From Amycolatopsis anabasis (GTDB taxonomy: Bacteria > Actinomycetota > Actinomycetes > Mycobacteriales > Pseudonocardiaceae): a stretch of 61,712 nucleotides of DNA. The DNA lies in assembly GCF_009765355.1 (NCBI RefSeq), contig NZ_VTHK01000050.1:6606-68317 (forward strand), given 5' to 3'. Below, piece after piece: positions 24,482 to 33,457 of the stretch. Position 1 is the stretch's first letter. The number at the start of each line of letters is the position of its first letter. The notes under the pieces were generated by a model. That model worked only from the letters and a program-made list of their open reading frames with translations, made no database searches and was not told the DNA's origin. The position numbers and the translations under genes are program-made.

Positions 24482-25548
24482 TGCGAGTTCTGCAGGTGAT
24501 CAGCGAGATGGGCACCGGGGGCGCCGAATCGCTCGTGGCCGAGCTGGTACGCCGGGGTGCGGAATGCGGCTGGGAGTCGGCGGTGGCCAGTGCGGGCGGG
24601 CATCGCGCCGACGCGCTGCGTGCGGAAGGCACGCCCACCTTCGACGTGCCGCTCGCGCATCGCTCGATGCGCGGATTGCTGCGCGCGGCCCTGGCCACCC
24701 GGCGGGCCGTGCGGCGGTTCCGCCCGGATGCCGTGGTGGCGCACAACGTCTCGGCGAGCACGGTGACCCGGCTGGCCCTGTTCCCCGGCCGCCGGATCCC
24801 GCTGCTCACGGTGTTCCACGGGGTGGCCGAGGCCGACTACCGCGCCGCCGCGCGCCTGCTGCCGCGGACCTCGGATCGCGTGGTGGCGGTCGCGGCCACC
24901 ATCGCCGACCGGCTCCGCGCGGCCGGTATGCGCACCGAGCCGCTGGTCATCCGCAACGCGATTTCCGTGCCACCCCAAGGCGACCGGGCGGCGGCGCGCC
25001 GGGAACTCGGGCTCGCGCCGGACGTTCCGGTCGCGTTGTGCCTGGCCCGGATGGAACCGCAGAAACGGCACGACGTGCTGCTGGAGGCGTGGGCGAAACT
25101 CGACGGCGAGGCGGTGCTCCTGCTCGCGGGGGACGGCAGCCTGCGCCCGGACCTCCAGCGGCGCGCGGAATCGCTGGGACTCGGCGCGAACGTGCGATTC
25201 CTCGGCAACCGCACCGACGCGCCGGACCTGCTGACCGCCGCCGATCTCACCGTGCTCACCAGCGACTGGGAGGGCCTGCCGATCGCGGTGCTGGAATCGT
25301 TGGCCACCGGACGACCAATGGTGGCCACCGACGTGGACGGGTTGCGCGAGGTCCTCGGCGCGGGGGGCGGCCGCCTGGTCCCGCCCCGGGACCCCGCGGC
25401 GACCGCCGACGCGCTGCGGGAGCTGCTGTTCGATCCGGCGGCGCGGGACGCGGCGGCGGCCGAAGGCGTCGCGATCGTCCGCCGCCACCACGACCCCGGC
25501 TCGATGACGAAGTCCTACGACGAACTGCTGCGGAGCCTCCTGCGATGA
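24481..25548 (+). CDS. GT4-family glycosyltransferase
   Basis: 355 residues; ATG at 24481 shares one base with the preceding stop. GT-B fold: N-terminal half opens MRVLQVISEMGTGGAES (acceptor-side Rossmann domain with GGAE). The C-terminal half has CLARMEPQKRHDVLLEAW and the nucleotide-sugar motif SDWEGLPIAVLESLATG (E-x7-E). A cytoplasmic retaining sugar transferase that would extend the lipid-linked repeat unit. Sugar donor unknown. Co-translated with its neighbours. Confidence 0.92.
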   Translation: MRVLQVISEMGTGGAESLVAELVRRGAECGWESAVASAGGHRADALRAEGTPTFDVPLAHRSMRGLLRAALATRRAVRRFRPDAVVAHNVSASTVTRLALFPGRRIPLLTVFHGVAEADYRAAARLLPRTSDRVVAVAATIADRLRAAGMRTEPLVIRNAISVPPQGDRAAARRELGLAPDVPVALCLARMEPQKRHDVLLEAWAKLDGEAVLLLAGDGSLRPDLQRRAESLGLGANVRFLGNRTDAPDLLTAADLTVLTSDWEGLPIAVLESLATGRPMVATDVDGLREVLGAGGGRLVPPRDPAATADALRELLFDPAARDAAAAEGVAIVRRHHDPGSMTKSYDELLRSLLR

Positions 25549-26480
25549 AACTGTCGAATGACCGTCGCGTTCGGACGGTGGGGTTCAGCCTGGGCGCCGC
25601 GTTCGCGGCCGGGCTGATCGTGCTCGTGCTCGCCGGGTTCCGCGGCGACGAGTACGAGGGCCGCGTCGGGCTGATCGCGACACCCGCGCAGGACACCGCG
25701 TTCCAGGCGGGGACGCAACCGCCCGCGCAGTACGGCGAGGTGGTCTCCCTGGGCCTGCCCGCGCTGTCCCAGCTCGCCCGCAGCCCTTCGGTGCTGAAGG
25801 CGGCCGCCGCGTTCGTGCCGAACGCCCCGGATCCGGGCACGCTCACCGACCGGGTTTCGGTGGACCTGGTCCCCGGTTCGGGCCTGGCGCGGGTGTCCGT
25901 GCGCGTGGGAACGGAGACCATGGCCGGTGCGCTCGCCACGTCCCTGGGCAACGCCATCATCGAGGCCGACCTCCTGGCGCCGGTCGCCAAACTGCGCCTG
26001 CTCGACAGCCAGGCCGAGATCATCCAGCTCCAGCCGGACTGGACCCTGGCGATCGGGCTGGGCCTGGCGGCCGCCGTGGTGGCCGGGATCGCGGTCGCCG
26101 CGCTCCGGCACGTCCTGCGGCCGCCGGTGACCTCGGCCGATTCGACCGTGCGGAAGGAGCTGGCCGACGCCGGTTGCCGCCGCCCGGTGACCGTGCTGCG
26201 GGGCGAGGATCCGACGCTGGTGCACCGGATTTCGGTGCTGCAGGCGGCTTCCACGCGCCCGGTGCGGGTGGTCTCGGTGGGCCCGGGGCTGGGCGACCGG
26301 GTGGCGCGGCTGTCCGAGGCGCTGCGGAGGAGCGGGACCTCCCTCGAGGTGAACGGGAAGGCGGACAAGGCGGTGGTCGTCGCGGTGCTGGACGAGCGCC
26401 GCGCTGGTCCGGGTGAGCTGACCGCCGCGGTCGGCGCGCTGCCCGATGCCTCCGCGCTGATCGCGGTGGTGCTCGCATGA
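25545..26480 (+). CDS. Wzz/CpsC-like polysaccharide co-polymerase with degenerate kinase-like tail
   Basis: 311 residues; ATG overlaps the previous stop. Two membrane helices, at ~12-32 (VGFSLGAAFAAGLIVLVLAG) and ~166-188, flank a ~130-residue external domain, the topology of chain-length determinants. After the second helix there is a ~120-residue cytoplasmic part. It aligns by eye with bacterial tyrosine kinases (CpsD/Wzc): the stretch RVVSVGPGLGDRVARL sits where those have S-x-G-P-G-E-G-K-S. The Walker lysine is absent, so ATP binding is doubtful. No active partner kinase is in the window. Role inferred: setting polymer length with the Wzy-like protein. Confidence 0.75.
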   Translation: MKLSNDRRVRTVGFSLGAAFAAGLIVLVLAGFRGDEYEGRVGLIATPAQDTAFQAGTQPPAQYGEVVSLGLPALSQLARSPSVLKAAAAFVPNAPDPGTLTDRVSVDLVPGSGLARVSVRVGTETMAGALATSLGNAIIEADLLAPVAKLRLLDSQAEIIQLQPDWTLAIGLGLAAAVVAGIAVAALRHVLRPPVTSADSTVRKELADAGCRRPVTVLRGEDPTLVHRISVLQAASTRPVRVVSVGPGLGDRVARLSEALRRSGTSLEVNGKADKAVVVAVLDERRAGPGELTAAVGALPDASALIAVVLA

Positions 26481-27736
26481 GGACGAAATGGGTCACCGCC
26501 GTCACCGCCGTCGCCGCCGTGGTGGCGGTTTTCGGGGCGTGGTGGGCGTTGCGGCCCGCGCTTCAGGCGCCGCTGCCGACCCCGGCCAACCGGCCGGAGG
26601 AACGGCTGCAGGACTTCCGCGACGCGCTGTACTTCCCGATCCGGGAACTGCTCGCCGGGGGCAATCCCTACGATCCGGCCGCGATGTTCGCGCACTGGCC
26701 GGTGCGCCAGGCGTTCAACCTGTATCAGCCCTACCACCTCGCGCTGCACCTCCCGTTCGCGCTGCCCGGTTACCGGGTGGGCGCGGTGCTGTTCACGCTC
26801 TTCGCGATGGTGCTGCTGGTCGTGCTCACCGCGATGGCGGCTCGCCGACTGCGTCTCCAAGTACTGGTCCCGGTAATCGCCGGTACCGCGGTGCTGACGG
26901 CGTTCCTGCTGCTCAGCCAGGTCGGCAAGGCGCAGCTGTTCGTCGGCCAGGTCAATCCGCTGCTCGCGGTCGGCGCGGCCGGGGTGCTGCTCGCCCGGCG
27001 GGATCACCCGCGCTGGGCCGCGGTGGCACTCGGCCTCGCCTGGCTGAAGCCCCAGGTCGGGTTGCCGTTGTCGGTGCTGTTGCTGGCGCGGGGTTCGGGC
27101 CGCGTGGTGGCCGGTGGTACCGCGATCGCGGCCGCCGCGAGCCTGCCGGTGGTGGTGCTGCTCATCGCCCGAGGCGGGCTTTCGTCCTTTGTAGACGCCA
27201 TTGTGGCCAATGTGGACAACATGCGGCACACCCCGTACGGCGCGGTGGATTCGCCGACCGCGCAGCGCATCGACCTCGCCGCGGTGTTCTTCCGGGTCAC
27301 CGGGGTGAACGTGCCCGGCGCCGAGATCCCGGCGCTGCTGGCGGTGCTCGCGGTCAGCGTGGTCCTGGTGCGGCGGCTGGACCGGCTCGGCGATCCCGAT
27401 TCCGGCGCGGTCGCCGATCTGCTCACCTTCCTCGCGGTGTTCACCGCGATCGTGCACCAACCCGGCGACGTGCTGTACGCGTTTCCCGCGACGGTGGTGG
27501 CGGCCGCGGTGTGGTGGCGGCGGAGGCGTGACCCGGGGTGGACCGCGTTCGGGCTCGCCGTACTGGCGTTGCTGGTGCCGTATCTGCACCTGTACGCCGC
27601 CGACGACGCGATCCGGTCGGTGCTCGGCGATCGCGCGGCGGTGACCGTGGACGGGGTGGCCGTGGTGCTGTGCTGGGGCCTGCTGGCCGCCTTCGCGGTC
27701 CGGCTGACCCGGCGGGTTCCGGAGCCCGTGCCGTGA
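26477..27736 (+). CDS. GT87/DUF2029-like integral membrane glycosyltransferase
   Basis: 419 residues; ATGA overlap with the preceding gene. About ten transmembrane helices with an N-terminal extracytoplasmic loop containing DFRDALYFPIRELLAGGNPY, a segment typical of polyprenyl-phosphate-sugar-dependent transferases of the GT-C fold (actinobacterial mannosyl/arabinosyl transferase relatives). LAWLKPQVGLPL is another family-like stretch. Likely adds a sugar from a polyprenyl phosphate donor on the outer side of the membrane, as a side branch of the polymer. Donor and acceptor not determinable. Confidence 0.82.
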   Translation: MRTKWVTAVTAVAAVVAVFGAWWALRPALQAPLPTPANRPEERLQDFRDALYFPIRELLAGGNPYDPAAMFAHWPVRQAFNLYQPYHLALHLPFALPGYRVGAVLFTLFAMVLLVVLTAMAARRLRLQVLVPVIAGTAVLTAFLLLSQVGKAQLFVGQVNPLLAVGAAGVLLARRDHPRWAAVALGLAWLKPQVGLPLSVLLLARGSGRVVAGGTAIAAAASLPVVVLLIARGGLSSFVDAIVANVDNMRHTPYGAVDSPTAQRIDLAAVFFRVTGVNVPGAEIPALLAVLAVSVVLVRRLDRLGDPDSGAVADLLTFLAVFTAIVHQPGDVLYAFPATVVAAAVWWRRRRDPGWTAFGLAVLALLVPYLHLYAADDAIRSVLGDRAAVTVDGVAVVLCWGLLAAFAVRLTRRVPEPVP

Positions 27737-29166
27737 GTGGCCTGGGGGTTCGCGCCGCGAAGGGCACCCTGTGGCTGGGCCTGGTCAACCTGGTGAGCAA
27801 GGGCAGCCAGATGGCGATCACCCTGGTGCTGGCGGCCTTCCTCACCGAAGGCGAGCTGGGCCTGGTGACCCTGGCGGTCGCGCTGGTGAACATCGGCCAG
27901 GTCATCCAGTCGATGGGGGTTTACGACGTCGTCAGCCGCACCGAGCGGGACGTGTCCGCGATGGCGGGCACCGTGCTGACGTTGAGCGTCGGCACCGGGG
28001 CAGCGCTCGCCGCGGTGGGCGTGTTCGCCGCGGAACCGATCGCGTCCGCGCTCGGGGTGCCCGCCGCGGCGCCGCTGGTCCGGCTGGCCGCGCTCAGCCT
28101 GCCGTTCTCCGCCGCCGGTGGGGTGCAACTCGGTTTGCTGCACCGGGAACTGGACTTCCGCCGCCGGCTGCTGCCGGACGCGGGCAGCGCGGTGGCCGGG
28201 GCCGTGGTCGCCATCGTGCTCGCCGCGACCGGCGCCGGGGCCGCATCGCTGGCGATCGGGCTGCTGTGCACCGCGATCCTGCAACCGGTGCTCGGCGTGG
28301 TCGCCGGGGTCCGGATCCGGCCGTGCTGGGACCCCGGCGCCGCGGTGGAAGCCGCCCGCTGGATCCGGGTCGTCGGCCCGGCGGCGGTGGTCGCGACCTT
28401 GCTGATCAATGTGGACTATCCGATCGTCGCCCGGGTGCTCGGTCCGGACGCGGTCGGTGTGTATTCGCTGGCGTACCGCATCGCGTGGGTGCCCTACATC
28501 ATGGTGGCGATCGTGCTGGGCGCGGTCGCGTTCCCGGTCTACACCAGGCTGATCCGCGACGGCCGCCGCGCGGAGCTGCCCGCCGCGGTCGGCTCGTTCA
28601 CCAGGGCCGCGCTGGTGGTCGTCGGCGGGTTGTACGTGCTCGCCGCGTTGCTGTCCGATCGCGTGGTCGTGCTGGACGAACGGTGGCGGCCCGCGGCCGG
28701 GGTGCTGGTCGTGCTCTGCGGGTACGGGCTCGGCATCAGCCTGCTGCAGACGTGGTACGAGGCGATCCGGGCGGCCGACCGGCCGCGGTGGTACCTCGTG
28801 CTCGAGGTCGCGCATCTGGCGCTGCTCGTCACCGGGCTCGCGGTGCTGACCCGGCACGGGGTGCTCGCCGCGGCGGCGGCGCAGGCCGGGGCGGCGTGGG
28901 CACTGGTCCCGGTGACCGCGTGGGTGCTGGTGCGCTCAGGAGTCGCGCCGCCCGCGCGGGAACTGGGGCGCGTGGTCGTGAGTGTGGTGGTCGCGGCCGT
29001 GGTGTGTTCCGCTGTCCGGTTTGGACTGTTCGGTGCGCCTGGCTCGGTGACGTCCGCGGTTTTCGAGGCGGTGCTCCTGCTCGGCTGTTACGCCGGGGTC
29101 GTGCTGCTGACCCAGCGGGGTTTGCTCGGCGAGTTGCGCGCTTTGCGCGGGGAGGGCGCCCGGTGA
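27733..29166 (+). CDS. Polysaccharide flippase (Wzx/MOP superfamily)
   Basis: 477 residues; GTG at 27733 overlaps the upstream stop. Twelve to fourteen predicted helices. The opening GTLWLGLVNLVSKGSQ and later VDYPIVARVLGPDAVGVYSL match the pattern of lipid-linked oligosaccharide exporters (polysaccharide biosynthesis protein family). It should move the undecaprenyl-linked repeat unit from the cytoplasm to the outer leaflet, feeding the Wzy-like protein at 23246. Confidence 0.9.
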   Translation: MSGLGVRAAKGTLWLGLVNLVSKGSQMAITLVLAAFLTEGELGLVTLAVALVNIGQVIQSMGVYDVVSRTERDVSAMAGTVLTLSVGTGAALAAVGVFAAEPIASALGVPAAAPLVRLAALSLPFSAAGGVQLGLLHRELDFRRRLLPDAGSAVAGAVVAIVLAATGAGAASLAIGLLCTAILQPVLGVVAGVRIRPCWDPGAAVEAARWIRVVGPAAVVATLLINVDYPIVARVLGPDAVGVYSLAYRIAWVPYIMVAIVLGAVAFPVYTRLIRDGRRAELPAAVGSFTRAALVVVGGLYVLAALLSDRVVVLDERWRPAAGVLVVLCGYGLGISLLQTWYEAIRAADRPRWYLVLEVAHLALLVTGLAVLTRHGVLAAAAAQAGAAWALVPVTAWVLVRSGVAPPARELGRVVVSVVVAAVVCSAVRFGLFGAPGSVTSAVFEAVLLLGCYAGVVLLTQRGLLGELRALRGEGAR

Positions 29167-30239
29167 GGATCGCGTATGTGCTCACCCAGGATCGCGGTGG
29201 GCCGGTGGACGTGACGGTCCGGCTGGCCGCGACCCTGCTCGGTTCGGGTGCGGCCGAGGTGCGGGTGTTCGGCCCGGTTCCGGCACGGGGAGCCAAGTCG
29301 ATCGCCGGGCACCACGAGGAGATCGCGGTGACCAGCAAGGGAAACCTGGCGGCGGTGCGGTCGGCGCGGCGGGCGATCCGGGCGTGGCGGCCGGATGTCG
29401 TGCACGCGCAGGATCGGCGCTCGGGGCTGGTGTGCGCGGGGATGCGGAACGTGGTGCACACCTATCACGGGGTGCCCGACGATGTCGGTGAGCCGTGGTT
29501 CCGCGGCGTGGCCGGTGCTCCCGGGCCGTCGCGGTACACGCGGGCGGTGCTCGCCGCGGACGCGGTCGTCGCGCGGGCGGCCCGGCGCACGGTCGTCCCG
29601 GCGCCGGTGATGGGGGAGTTCCTCCGCCGCCGGTTGCGGGTACCGGCGCATCGCCTGGTGCACATCGACAACTGCGTCGACCTCCCGCCCGTCGCGGTGT
29701 CGCCGGGGCCGGTGCGCCGGTTGGTGTTCGTGGGCTTGCTGGTGGAGCGCAAGGGAATCCTCGACCTGTTGCGGGCGCTGTCGTCGCGCGGTGTGCTGCC
29801 GCCCGGGGCGGGCCTGACCATCGCCGGGGACGGTCCGCTACGTGCGGAGGCGGAAAGTCTCGCGGCGCCGCTCGGTGATCGGGTCCGGTTCCTCGGGTTC
29901 CACGCGGATGTTCCTGGTTTGCTCGCCGCCGCCGATGCGCTGGTGCTTCCGTCCACAATGGAGCAGCAGCCGCTGGTGGTGGCCGAGGCCATGGCCGCGG
30001 GGAAGCTCGTGCTGGCCACGGATACCGGTGGGGTGGCCGATATGCTGGATGTTCCCGGTGCGGCGCGGTACCTGGCGGCTCCGGGGGAGGTGGGTGACCT
30101 CGCGGCGCGGCTTCGGGAACTCTTCGCGGATCCGGATCCTGTTCGGACTGGTCGCCTGCTCGCCGCCCGCGCCCGCGAACGCTTCAGCCCGGAAGCCTGC
30201 GCCGACGCCCACCTCGAGCTCTACCGCGGTTTGAGTTGA
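29163..30239 (+). CDS. GT4-family glycosyltransferase
   Basis: 358 residues; GTG at 29163 inside the flippase stop. Begins RIAYVLTQDRGGPVDVTV, then HTYHGVPDDV. The C-terminal domain has VFVGLLVERKGILDLLRAL and an MEQQPLVVAEAMAAG donor-site segment (E-x7-E). GT-B fold, retaining. The Gly-rich N-terminal loop differs from the usual GGAE form (GGPVDV), which may mark a different acceptor. Same role class as the gene at 24481. Confidence 0.9.
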   Translation: MRIAYVLTQDRGGPVDVTVRLAATLLGSGAAEVRVFGPVPARGAKSIAGHHEEIAVTSKGNLAAVRSARRAIRAWRPDVVHAQDRRSGLVCAGMRNVVHTYHGVPDDVGEPWFRGVAGAPGPSRYTRAVLAADAVVARAARRTVVPAPVMGEFLRRRLRVPAHRLVHIDNCVDLPPVAVSPGPVRRLVFVGLLVERKGILDLLRALSSRGVLPPGAGLTIAGDGPLRAEAESLAAPLGDRVRFLGFHADVPGLLAAADALVLPSTMEQQPLVVAEAMAAGKLVLATDTGGVADMLDVPGAARYLAAPGEVGDLAARLRELFADPDPVRTGRLLAARARERFSPEACADAHLELYRGLS

Positions 30240-30248
30240 GGGAGCCGG

Positions 30249-31112
30249 GTGTTGGGGTCGGCGACCTCGCGAACTCCCGTCATAGGCGTCGCCGGGCCGC
30301 ATCGGGAAGGCATGGAAACCGAGAGACGGGGTGCGGGGACCGCGCTGGGGACGCGAACCCGCGGGACCGCGCACGTGGTGCTGCCTGCCTACAACGAAGA
30401 AGATTCGCTGCCCGGCCTGCTGACCCGGCTGGCGGCCGTCGCGCTGACCGAGCGGGTGGTGGTCTGGCTGGTCGACGACGGTTCCGCCGACGGCACCGCC
30501 GGGGTCGCCGAGGCGGGGCACCCCGGGCTCGACGTCCGGCTGGTGCGCCATCCGGTGAACCTCGGGCTCGGGCAGGCGGTGCAGACCGGCCTCCGCGCGG
30601 CGCTGGGGGAGGCGGAACCGGAGGACGTCGTGGTGGTGATGGACGCCGACGACACCCACGATCCGGCGCTGATTCCGCGCTTGCGAGAGGAAGTCGCGCG
30701 GGGTGCGGATGTGGCGATCTGCTCCCGGTTCGTCACCGGGGGTGACGACAGCACCGCGCCGCCGTTCCGCCGCCTGCTCTCCCGGGGCGCCGCCGTGCTG
30801 TTCCGGCGGGCGCTCGACCTCGACGGCGTGCACGACTTCACCAGCGGGTTCCGCGCCTACCGGGTCAGCCTGCTGGGCCGGGCCGCCGGGCATTGGGGGG
30901 AGCGGCTCATCGAGGAACGCGGGTTCGCCTGCATGGTCGAACTGCTGCTCAAACTGCGGCACTGCCATCCGGTGATCACCGAGGTGCCGCTCGTGCTGCA
31001 GTACGACCGCAAACTCGGGGCCAGCAAGCTGAAACTGCGCCGCACGATCGGCCAGTACCTGAAACTGCTGCTGCGCGACCGGCTCGCGCCCGCCCCGCAT
31101 CGGGCGCTCTGA
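30249..31112 (+). CDS. GT2-family glycosyltransferase
   Basis: 287 residues from the GTG at 30249, which has GAGGGA five bases upstream. An ATG at 30312 is an alternative and would remove a 21-residue, poorly conserved leader. GT-A fold: VVLPAYNEEDSLPGL, VDDGSADGT, then VVVMDADDTHDP (DxD metal site). DFTSGFRAYR resembles dolichol-phosphate mannose synthase-type enzymes. Could make a polyprenyl-phosphate sugar for the GT87-like protein at 26477; this pairing is inference. Confidence 0.88.
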   Translation: MLGSATSRTPVIGVAGPHREGMETERRGAGTALGTRTRGTAHVVLPAYNEEDSLPGLLTRLAAVALTERVVVWLVDDGSADGTAGVAEAGHPGLDVRLVRHPVNLGLGQAVQTGLRAALGEAEPEDVVVVMDADDTHDPALIPRLREEVARGADVAICSRFVTGGDDSTAPPFRRLLSRGAAVLFRRALDLDGVHDFTSGFRAYRVSLLGRAAGHWGERLIEERGFACMVELLLKLRHCHPVITEVPLVLQYDRKLGASKLKLRRTIGQYLKLLLRDRLAPAPHRAL

Positions 31113-32428
31113 TGACCGGCGGAACCGTGGCCATCCTCGGCGGCGGGATCTCCGGCCTCGCCGCCGCGCACCGCCTGACCCGCGCCGGGATCCCGGTGAC
31201 CCTGCTGGAGGCGAGCGACCAGCTCGGCGGGCTCGGGACGTTCTTCCCCTACCGGCACCGGTGGATCGAACGCTTCTACCACTGCGTGCTGCCCACCGAC
31301 GAACACCTGTTGCCACTGCTCGGCGAACTCGGGCTGCGGGACGGGATCAGCTGGCGTTCCACCCGGATGGGCATGATCGCCGACGGCACCCGGTACCCCT
31401 TCAACTCGCCGGTGGACCTGTTGCGGTTCAAGGCATTGACCCCGTTCCAGCGGATCCGGTTCGGGGCCGTGTCGGTGCTGCTGCGACGGCTCGGCCGCGG
31501 CAAGGACCTCGACCGCCTGCGCACCGAGGACTGGCTGCGCGGACTGTACGGGGACGTGATCTGGGACCGCGTATTCCGCCCGATGTTCGGCTCCAAGTTC
31601 GGCCCGTCGTTCGGTGACGTGCCCGCGCTGTACCTGTGGCAGCGCCTCGGCCGGGAGAAGAACGTGGTGACACGGGGTTACCCGGCCGGTGGCTACAAGT
31701 CGATCATCGACGCGCTGCGCACCTCGATCGAGGCGGGCGGGGGAACGGTTCGCACCGGCACCCCGGTGCGAAGCCTGCGCGATCGCGGCGAAACGATGGA
31801 ACTCACCCTGCCCGGCGGCGAAACCATGGAAGCCGACCACGTTCTTTCGACCGTCCCGCTGCCGCTGCTGCGCACGCTCGCCCAGGGCCGACTGGCCGAA
31901 CGGCTGCCCGATCCGGGACTCGCCTACCAGGGCGTGGTGAACGCGCTCTGCTTCCTCCGCCGCCCCCTCGACGGGCACTACTGGGCGCCCGTTCTCGACG
32001 CGGGCGCCGAATTCGACGGGGTCATCGAGATGTCCGCGCTCACCGGACCGGAGACCTACGGCGGGCGGCACCTCGCGTACCTGATGCGGTACACCGGCCG
32101 CGATTCGGCGCTGTACGCCGAGGACGAGCGGGACATCGCCGCGCGGTGGCGGGCGCGGTTCCTGCGCCTCTACGCGGATCTCCCGCTCACCGAGGACGAC
32201 ATCGAAGAGATCCGGGTGTTCAAGGCGCCGTTCGTGGAACCGGTGTACCCGCTGGGTTACCTGGATCGGCGGCCGCCGGTCGAGGTGCCGGGCACGCGGC
32301 TGCTGCTGGCGACCACCGCGCACATCTACCCGGACGTCACGAGCTGGAACTCCAGCGTCGGCCTCGCGAAGCGGGTCACCGAACTGCTGCTCGCGCGGCA
32401 CAGCGGGACCCGCGTCGCGGCGGCGTGA
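31112..32428 (+). CDS. FAD-dependent oxidoreductase (amine oxidase / UDP-galactopyranose mutase-like fold)
   Basis: 438 residues; ATG shares one base with the preceding stop. The N-terminus VAILGGGISGLAAAHRL is a dinucleotide-binding GxGxxG motif followed by an acidic residue at the strand end (LLEASDQLGG). The C-terminal end (TTAHIYPDVTSWNSSVG) forms the second FAD-contact region. Proteins like this occur next to glycosyltransferases in polysaccharide loci; a redox change to a sugar or lipid carrier is plausible but unproven. Its stop abuts, with no gap, the stop of the convergent gene at 32429. Confidence 0.8.
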   Translation: MTGGTVAILGGGISGLAAAHRLTRAGIPVTLLEASDQLGGLGTFFPYRHRWIERFYHCVLPTDEHLLPLLGELGLRDGISWRSTRMGMIADGTRYPFNSPVDLLRFKALTPFQRIRFGAVSVLLRRLGRGKDLDRLRTEDWLRGLYGDVIWDRVFRPMFGSKFGPSFGDVPALYLWQRLGREKNVVTRGYPAGGYKSIIDALRTSIEAGGGTVRTGTPVRSLRDRGETMELTLPGGETMEADHVLSTVPLPLLRTLAQGRLAERLPDPGLAYQGVVNALCFLRRPLDGHYWAPVLDAGAEFDGVIEMSALTGPETYGGRHLAYLMRYTGRDSALYAEDERDIAARWRARFLRLYADLPLTEDDIEEIRVFKAPFVEPVYPLGYLDRRPPVEVPGTRLLLATTAHIYPDVTSWNSSVGLAKRVTELLLARHSGTRVAAA

Positions 32429-33310
32429 CTACTGGCGCACGATCCAGTGGTCGTTCGCGTGCACGACCTGGAACTTCAGGTTGGGGCACTGGTAGTCCTC
32501 GGGTGCCGGATTCGGCGGCACGAACGGCGAGTCGGACGCGCTCGCGGGCACCCAGCTGCCACCCTTGCGCAGCTTGATGTCGTTGCTCTCGAACGGTTTG
32601 CCCACCGAGGCGGAGCAGTAATAGCCGGTGCCCGTGCTGGGATTCGGCGACGAGTAGATCTCGAACACGTCCCAGCCGTAGGTCGCGTTACTTTTGTCCG
32701 ACCCGGAACTGGTGAAGTAGACGTCCCACGCGTTCGTCCTGTAGTTGAACAGCGACGCCGTCCAGCCGTTCGACCCGGCGTCGGTCTTCTCGTTGCGCAC
32801 CGTGTAGGCGGCGTGCCCGTTGACCGTCGTGGTGTAGGTGTTCATGAAGTTGGTGTCCACAGTGGTCTGTTTGGCCAGGTTGCCGGTGCGGCACCAGTCC
32901 CAGGCCCAGATCTGCGGGCCGTAGGCCTGCGAGTACGAAGTGACGACCTCGATGCAGGAACCGTTGCCGGGCTTCGCGGTGGGCGAGTAGAGGAAGTCCC
33001 CGCTCTTGGTGATGCGGAGATCCGGGTACACCGCGTGGGTGGCGGTCATGCCCTCGCCGGCTCCCGCGTTCGGCGGCAGGATGCCCCAGAAGTTGTGCAC
33101 CTGGGCGGCGATCGAGGCACGGGGGCCGCCGTGCCGGCGGAGTTCGCGGAACTTCGCGGCGGCCGGGTTGTCTGCCGAAGGCGGCCCGCCGGGAACCTGT
33201 CCGGAGGCGGAAACGGTGGTGCCGGAGGGATTCCCGGCGGCCGCGGCCAGCCCGGTATTGGTCAGGATCAGGATGGACCCGATGATGGCGAATCGAACGA
33301 TGGTGCGCAT
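32429..33310 (-). CDS. Secreted protein of unknown function, four Cys
   Basis: 293 residues. Start ATG at 33310 with GAGGAGT upstream; an upstream in-frame ATG at 33331 lacks one. The signal peptide begins MRTIVRFAIIGSILIL and ends LAAAAGN. The mature protein is rich in aromatic and small polar residues (e.g. YGPQIWAWDWCRTG, NGYDS-free tail) with Cys in NGSCIEV, DWCRTG, YYCSAS and YQCPN. The all-beta look suggests a carbohydrate- or wall-binding domain, but I see no named family motif. It lies directly against the polysaccharide operon and upstream of the Cys-pair genes on the same strand. Confidence 0.75.
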   Translation of the reverse strand: MRTIVRFAIIGSILILTNTGLAAAAGNPSGTTVSASGQVPGGPPSADNPAAAKFRELRRHGGPRASIAAQVHNFWGILPPNAGAGEGMTATHAVYPDLRITKSGDFLYSPTAKPGNGSCIEVVTSYSQAYGPQIWAWDWCRTGNLAKQTTVDTNFMNTYTTTVNGHAAYTVRNEKTDAGSNGWTASLFNYRTNAWDVYFTSSGSDKSNATYGWDVFEIYSSPNPSTGTGYYCSASVGKPFESNDIKLRKGGSWVPASASDSPFVPPNPAPEDYQCPNLKFQVVHANDHWIVRQ

Positions 33311-33457
33311 GGGCGCCGACTCCTCGTCCACGTTGCAGGGATGCGTGGATGTGCCTTGAGGGTCGCGCCGCCTACCGGGGCGTTCAATAAGCCGAACGTC
33401 GGCTCGATCAGGGCCGACCGGTCCCGTTCGAAAGTCAGGTCGCCGTAACGGTTCCGG

